Source of the DNA: Acidobacteriota bacterium
GTDB lineage: Bacteria; Acidobacteriota; Holophagae; Acanthopleuribacterales; Acanthopleuribacteraceae
NCBI GenBank assembly: GCA_020637335.1
Contig: JACJWC010000022.1
Location: forward strand, 1-64,000
DNA length: 64,000 nucleotides
Direction: 5' to 3'
In this document: positions 59,826 to 64,000 of the stretch, in pieces
Layout of the letters: every line of letters begins with the position of its first letter
How positions within the stretch are numbered: the stretch's first letter is position 1
Position numbers and translations under genes: made by a program
The notes under the pieces: model-generated
What the model was told of the DNA's origin: nothing
The model's input: only the letters and a program-made list of their open reading frames with translations
Database searches by the model: none

Positions 59826-60821
59826 TCAGGGTGAACCGATGGCAACTTCCTTGATGGCGAATCGCCCGCTGCCATTGGGTGAGATCTGGTAGAGGTGCCC
59901 GCCATCGGCGGTCAGGCGTCCGCCTTCATCTAAAAAGGCTTCAAACTGGCCGAGCATTCGCCCTTCCTCGCTGAGGATAAAACCCTTTACAATGCCAAAA
60001 ACCGGCGATTGATTAAAAACCAGGACCTTGCCCTCAACCAGACTAAGGATGTGGTTGAAGAAGGGTTTATATGGAGGCCAGGAGGCGTCCAGGTTCCCTT
60101 GGTCCAGGTGCAAACTTTGGCTGAGGAACTCTTCGCGATCCTCATCGCCGATGGGGTCCCGGGTCAATGGGTACTGCTTGATTTTTTCGGAACTGCCCCA
60201 GAAATGCAGATTGGGCTCCGAACCGATCCCAAATATAAGGCCAGAGCCGTCTGCTTTGCGGTCCATTGCGACATGAGCGGGGAAGGCATAAGCGATACTG
60301 CGCCCATTCTCGGTTCTCCACAATTGCACTTGCCGCTCAAATACTTCGGATTTTTGTTTGTCGGAGAGGCGCCAGATGGCTTCGAATTGGCGGTTTTGGG
60401 TATCGTGTCGCCGGATGAGTCCGATCGGTTCATTGTTCAGTACGGCCAGTTGCAGCAATTCGGCGCCTTCGAGATTGGGATTCATTGACTTTAGCCAATT
60501 GCCCCGCTCATCAAAAACCTGGATGAGCGCTGTCGTCCCGTCCCAAACCCACAGATTTTGGCCGTCCCAGGCCAGGTCGGCACCAAATTGCGGAGCAAAG
60601 ATAAAATGCCCTTTTTCGCGACCAAAGCCTCCAAAACTGCCCTGTAACTCGCCGCGCTCATTGAAACGGAAAATCAATGCAGAGCCGCGGTCCAATACAA
60701 ATCGTTGCTGCTCACCGACCACGGCCACCGGCTGATCGTAGCCGCCCGGTGGCGTCTGAAAGGAGCGCATATCCTTAAGGCCAAAAGATTGGTTCCAAAC
60801 CAAAGTCAAAAAAATCCACAT
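59826..60821 (-). CDS. Probable beta-propeller (NHL-like) protein, exported
   Basis: The 331-residue protein has a hydrophobic N-terminus (MWIFLTLVWNQSFG) that may be a short signal peptide. Recurrent units such as IFRFNERGELQGSFGG, QVFDERGNWLKSM and FILSEEGRMLGQFEAF, each with a strand, a turn of Asn/Glu-Arg/Gly and another strand, fit NHL/6-bladed propeller blades. Such proteins often bind ligands or partners. I do not see catalytic residues. No operon partner is evident; 250 bp of non-coding DNA separates it from the EF-G gene. Confidence 0.65.
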   Translation of the reverse strand: MWIFLTLVWNQSFGLKDMRSFQTPPGGYDQPVAVVGEQQRFVLDRGSALIFRFNERGELQGSFGGFGREKGHFIFAPQFGADLAWDGQNLWVWDGTTALIQVFDERGNWLKSMNPNLEGAELLQLAVLNNEPIGLIRRHDTQNRQFEAIWRLSDKQKSEVFERQVQLWRTENGRSIAYAFPAHVAMDRKADGSGLIFGIGSEPNLHFWGSSEKIKQYPLTRDPIGDEDREEFLSQSLHLDQGNLDASWPPYKPFFNHILSLVEGKVLVFNQSPVFGIVKGFILSEEGRMLGQFEAFLDEGGRLTADGGHLYQISPNGSGRFAIKEVAIGSP

Positions 60822-60881
60822 GCCGTCCTCCTCAGTTTCAGCTTGGCACTTGGACGTAATTTGAGCAGCTTTGGTTGTTTT

Positions 60882-61196
60882 TTATGCCTCGATCTCCACT
60901 TCAATCATTCCGTTTTCAATCCGTACGCTGTAGCTGGGAATGGCGCACATGGCCGGTGGGGTGAGCACGGCGCCGTCCTGAATGCGGAACTTGGCGCCGT
61001 GGTAGGCGCACATCAAACTCTCGCCGCGGATGTAGCCGTTGGAGATCGGCGCACCGGCATGGGGGCAGGTATCTTTGAGCGCGTAGAAATTGCCATTTAG
61101 GTTCACAACCACAATATCCACCCCATCAACGGTAAAAGGTAACATTTCATTTTTGCCAATGGCTTCGGTTGGCGTCACCGGAATAAACGTGCCCAT
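60882..61196 (-). CDS. Rieske-type [2Fe-2S] ferredoxin
   Basis: The 104-residue protein carries both Rieske boxes: C44-P-H46 in DTCPHAGAPISNG and C63-A-Y-H66 in LMCAYHGAKF. The two cysteines and two histidines bind the cluster. The small size fits soluble electron-transfer ferredoxins of dioxygenases or NirD-like subunits rather than a bc1 Rieske protein. The ATG at 61196 follows AAAGGGGT; a longer frame to 61259 lacks a ribosome-binding site. The redox partner is not visible. Confidence 0.92.
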   Translation of the reverse strand: MGTFIPVTPTEAIGKNEMLPFTVDGVDIVVVNLNGNFYALKDTCPHAGAPISNGYIRGESLMCAYHGAKFRIQDGAVLTPPAMCAIPSYSVRIENGMIEVEIEA

Positions 61197-61330
61197 GGGG
61201 ACCCCTTTCGCACACGTTAAGTTTGTCCCCATCATACCTTTACTGTGTCCTAGGCCCAAAAAAAGGCCTTTGCTGCGGGTCAGGGTACTGTCCAGGCGGA
61301 TCTTGTGGGAAAATACGGCTGGAGGTGTTT

Positions 61331-61537
61331 ATGCGTTATTTACTTGGGATCTTCATGCTTCTCACTAGCTTTGCTTGCGCTGCTGATGTGGCAGTCTCTT
61401 CGGCAACTGCGGCTGAACAAAAACAGCAAGAAGCCGAACAAGCGCAGAAAACAGTCGATAAAATGAAACAGGATATTCAAAAGGCTGCTGACGAGGAAAA
61501 GAAAAAAGCGCAGGAACTTCAGGACGCCGATCAATAA
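61331..61537 (+). CDS. Small exported coiled-coil protein (68 aa)
   Basis: The protein has a signal peptide (MRYLLGIFMLLTSFACA), then a 48-residue mature part rich in Glu, Gln, Lys and Ala that should form a continuous helix (QQEAEQAQKTVDKMKQDI). A Cys lies near the end of the hydrophobic stretch, so a lipoprotein form is conceivable (TSFACAAD). GGAGG five bases upstream supports the start. It ends two bases before the tRNA-dihydrouridine synthase gene, so they share a transcript. Confidence 0.75.
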   Translation: MRYLLGIFMLLTSFACAADVAVSSATAAEQKQQEAEQAQKTVDKMKQDIQKAADEEKKKAQELQDADQ

Positions 61538-61539
61538 GT

Positions 61540-62499
61540 ATGTCCTGGCCTCTTTCCTCCCAGCCTTTATTAATTCTCGCGCCCATGGACGGGTATACGG
61601 ATCGCGCCTTCCGCACCCTGGTCAAGTGGATTGAACCGCGCACTGTCGCCTTTACCGAATTTCTGTCGGCTGCCACGGTTGCGGCTCAGCCGAAACTGGC
61701 AGCGGAATGGTTTGCAACAACCGATGCCGAACAACCGGTTGTGGTCCAGCTCTACGGTAAGGATCCCCAGGACTTTTTGCGTGCGGCCCTGCTTGCCGAA
61801 CAATACGGTTGTGCAGGGGTAGACCTCAATATGGGCTGTCCGGCCAAAAAGGTCGTGGCGCACCAGCACGGTTCCGCTTTGTTGAAGAATATCGATTTGG
61901 CCTGTGCCATTGTAGCCACCTTGAAAAAGCACTTGCGTGTTCCCGTTACAGTGAAAACCCGGTTGGGCTGGGAAGATGCCAGCCATTTGATTCCGTTTGT
62001 TCAACGCTTACAGGACCAAGGCTTGGATGCGATCACCATCCACGGTCGCACTTATGCCCAAAAATTTCAGGGCGAGGCCGATTGGCGCCCGATTTACGCC
62101 CTAAAAGATGCACTAAATATCCCCGTTTTTGGCAATGGCGATGTGATGGATGGCGGCAGTGCCCTGCAGAAATTGGGCAATTTGAATGGCGTCATGGTCG
62201 GCCGAGCCGCAACCCAGGATCCCTGGATCATGCGCGAAATCGGTGCCGCTCTGTGGCAAGAAACGAGCCCACTTCCGCCCACCTTGGACGAAACCGCCGA
62301 AGGTTGGTTGCGTTTCGCTCGTGCCGCTATTGGCGACCGACCCGAAGGTCCTGCCTGTCAACGCATGCGCAAATTCCTGATCCAATGGGTTCGAAGATTT
62401 GGTCTGGACCATTTGCGTGCCCAGGCAACCGCCGTCAATTCCATGGCAGATCTCCAAGCGCTTTTCGCCGATGCGCGCCATAGCGTTGTGGTCGTATAA
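61540..62499 (+). CDS. dus: tRNA-dihydrouridine synthase
   Basis: The 319-residue flavoprotein reduces uridines in tRNA D-loops. It has APMDGYTDRAFR (FMN binding), FTEFLSA, VVQLYGKDP, then the family signature DLNMGCPAKKVVAHQHGSALL with the catalytic Cys. Further conserved parts are VTVKTRLGW, ITIHGRTYAQKFQGEADW, and VFGNGDVMDGGSA...GVMVGRAATQDPWI. Length is normal. Which of the DusA, B or C types it belongs to is not certain; the sequence is closest to DusB-type proteins by motif. It begins two bases after the small coiled-coil gene. Confidence 0.95.
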   Translation: MSWPLSSQPLLILAPMDGYTDRAFRTLVKWIEPRTVAFTEFLSAATVAAQPKLAAEWFATTDAEQPVVVQLYGKDPQDFLRAALLAEQYGCAGVDLNMGCPAKKVVAHQHGSALLKNIDLACAIVATLKKHLRVPVTVKTRLGWEDASHLIPFVQRLQDQGLDAITIHGRTYAQKFQGEADWRPIYALKDALNIPVFGNGDVMDGGSALQKLGNLNGVMVGRAATQDPWIMREIGAALWQETSPLPPTLDETAEGWLRFARAAIGDRPEGPACQRMRKFLIQWVRRFGLDHLRAQATAVNSMADLQALFADARHSVVVV

Positions 62500-62672
62500 A
62501 TAGCGTTTCTAGGCCGGCTGGCCCGGGCCAGAAGTTTTTGACCGGTCCCAAAATTCATTTGGCGCCTAAGCATTTTGGGCTTTTGATGCGTATGGACTAT
62601 ATTCAGGCGCTTAAAGGGTCTGGACGCAAAAAATCCAACGGTTAGAATAAGTATTCCATTATTGGAGGCGCC

Positions 62673-63137
62673 ATGTTGTTTGTTGTGTGTTTCTTTTTGT
62701 TGGGCGATCAGCCGCTTTACCATCCCGAGTTGGATGGGCTTCAGCAGATCCAGCAGGCGGTAACCCAAGCCAATGCACAGGGCAAACACGTGTTGATCCA
62801 GGTTGGTGGGGAATGGTGTAGCTGGTGTAAGGCCATGGACCACTTGCTGCAAACGGACGAAACCCTGAAGGCGGAATTGGCCAAGGATTTTGTGCTCGTG
62901 CACCTCAACTATTCCAAAGAGAATAAGAACCCTCAAGCTATGGCCCAATTGGGTTATCCCCAGCGTTTTGGTTTTCCCGTTTGGGTTATTCTGGATGGTA
63001 AAGGCAATCGGCTGCATACCCAGGAGTCGGGTGCATTGGAAACACCGGGCGAAAAAGGTCATGATCCCGAAAAGGTTTTGGCCGTACTTAAGGGTTGGTC
63101 GCCGCAAGCTTTGGATCCGGCCCAATACAGCGAATAG
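62673..63137 (+). CDS. Exported thioredoxin-like protein
   Basis: The 154-residue protein starts with a hydrophobic segment (MLFVVCFFLLGD) that resembles a signal peptide. A thioredoxin fold follows: HVLIQVGGEWCSWCKAMDHLLQ with redox-active CSWC, DFVLVHLNYS, and cis-Pro in GFPVWVILDGKGN. It belongs to the Thioredoxin_7/DUF255 type. In the periplasm it could reduce or isomerise disulfides, or serve as a reductant for a maturation system. TTGGAGG precedes the ATG. Confidence 0.87.
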   Translation: MLFVVCFFLLGDQPLYHPELDGLQQIQQAVTQANAQGKHVLIQVGGEWCSWCKAMDHLLQTDETLKAELAKDFVLVHLNYSKENKNPQAMAQLGYPQRFGFPVWVILDGKGNRLHTQESGALETPGEKGHDPEKVLAVLKGWSPQALDPAQYSE

Positions 63138-63145
63138 ACCGCCGT

Positions 63146-64000
63146 TTAATACCAATATTTCGCTTTTTTGGCCCATTCCGAGTCGGGATAACGCTTGTGG
63201 AGCAAGGTAAAAGCACGTCGGCTCCACTGGCTGGTTTGCTCGCCGCGTTCACCATAACGGGTCGCCCGAATAGCCAAAAATAATCCCTCCGCTATGAGTG
63301 GATGGTTGGGATAGCTTTCCGCCAAGGCAAGCCACTGGCGGGTCATGTAATCTGGTGCAGGCACACATTGTTTTAACTTCTGCAGCTCCTGTTCGGCTTG
63401 GTCCTGTTCATTGCCCGTCACCACAACAGGGATCTTTAGCAAACCCTGGCCTTTGGACTCTGCATAAGGTGCGCGCCAGCCATAAAAATATTGGATTTGG
63501 CTCGGCCACCAGTTGCCGCGGATCGAATCGGAATAGGCGGGATCCACCCATTCAAAACGATTGGCTCGCAATTCGATGGTTAAGCCTGGATTCTGCAGGA
63601 GGAAAAACACGGTTTGAATTTTCGTTTCTTCGGGGTCTGTAAGGGTTAATAGGTGCTCACTTACCGATTGGTAGGCATTGGTTTTTGGCAAGAGTTTGGT
63701 TATGGCCTCCAGCGCTTGGAAATCTTGCAAGAGCAGGGCCCGGGTCATAGCAACTTCCGCTACGCCCAGACGCAGGCGTTCAGGCAGGTGCGGCGATTGT
63801 GCAAACTGAATCCATCGGTTGAGCGGAAGATAGCTGTTGAAGAGGGCCAATGCATCCTGATCAAAATTCCATTCAACGCTTTGGCCGAAATCTGTTTGAA
63901 AATCAGTGGCCCATACCTTGCGCGGCAAACGAGCGAACAGGCTCGGCCAATCTTCGCACAGCGAGAGCCCCAAGCTGGCGCATTCGTTGGCCAGCGGGAT
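63146..64000 (-). CDS. Hypothetical protein, C-terminal part (extends past the window)
   Basis: The frame is open from 63146 to the end of the window. A TTG at 63973 is unlikely to be the start because the frame continues with matching composition (IPLANECASLGLSL). About 284 residues are visible. The C-terminal region, NHPLIAEGLFLAIRATRYGERG...SRRAFTLLHKRYPDSEWAKKAKYWY, is helical and repeat-like (TPR-type). No domain is identified. It converges on the thioredoxin-like gene, with eight bases between the stops. Confidence 0.75.
   Translation of the reverse strand: MPLANECASLGLSLCEDWPSLFARLPRKVWATDFQTDFGQSVEWNFDQDALALFNSYLPLNRWIQFAQSPHLPERLRLGVAEVAMTRALLLQDFQALEAITKLLPKTNAYQSVSEHLLTLTDPEETKIQTVFFLLQNPGLTIELRANRFEWVDPAYSDSIRGNWWPSQIQYFYGWRAPYAESKGQGLLKIPVVVTGNEQDQAEQELQKLKQCVPAPDYMTRQWLALAESYPNHPLIAEGLFLAIRATRYGERGEQTSQWSRRAFTLLHKRYPDSEWAKKAKYWY

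Noticed and set aside
62518..62531. Palindrome CTGGCCCGGGCCAG followed by a short T-run after dus
   Set aside because: A continuous palindrome leaves no room for a proper loop; a weak terminator is possible but unsupported.
1..64000. tRNA, rRNA or riboswitch genes
   Set aside because: I saw no cloverleaf with a TTCGA-type arm or known aptamer consensus by eye; a covariance search would be decisive.

Overview
The window looks like a chromosome segment of a Gram-negative member of the Acidobacteriota, probably the Holophagae/Acanthopleuribacter side (inference). Reasons: an Oar-like TonB-dependent receptor, a protein resembling the 'VWFA-related' family typical of Acidobacteria, many exported proteins of unknown family, PAS-rich hybrid histidine kinases and about half G+C. 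There are no rRNA or tRNA genes, CRISPR arrays or phage genes. Most genes sit in short, tightly packed operons, often joined by ATGA stop/start overlaps.

Layout. 1-3 kb: the tail of a response regulator, then a divergent copper-resistance pair (CueR-like MerR regulator and Cu(I)-ATPase) with a textbook 19-bp-spacer MerR promoter. 3-7.4 kb: small unknown proteins, a VOC protein, an AraC regulator and an exported copper monooxygenase fused to a c-heme segment. 7.4-9.7 kb: gene-poor, repeat-rich DNA around a UPF0178 gene. 9.7-14.3 kb: a giant DUF2339 membrane protein coupled to an M48 protease. 14.3-20.8 kb: a three-gene urate catabolism operon. 20.9-27 kb: two GST-fold proteins, a LysR/F420-reductase-like divergent pair, GT87, YccF and DinB. 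27-32.6 kb: three sensor kinases. 32.6-36 kb: rnc-rluB-cmk-yraN. 36-40 kb: an operon of exported proteins. 40-45 kb: an M1-peptidase-like protein without zinc ligands, and the TonB receptor. 46-54.6 kb: a lipoprotein phosphatase, then a FIST sensor and three further kinases. 54.6-56.2 kb: a broken REP-associated tyrosine transposase between two ~240-bp direct repeats. 56-64 kb: DoxX, SDR, an EF-G paralogue, a Rieske protein, Dus, a thioredoxin-like protein and a partial gene.

The most remarkable locus is the urate operon. PuuD oxidises urate, but its usual C-terminal cytochrome c is replaced by a predicted blue-copper domain. UraH hydrolyses 5-hydroxyisourate. A single 1544-residue polypeptide then joins malate synthase, OHCU decarboxylase, a beta-lactamase-fold serine hydrolase and allantoicase. 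Together these could carry urate to malate. The two missing activities are allantoinase and ureidoglycolate lyase, and the serine hydrolase domain stands where an allantoinase would be expected. I consider this the best candidate for an undescribed system in the window.
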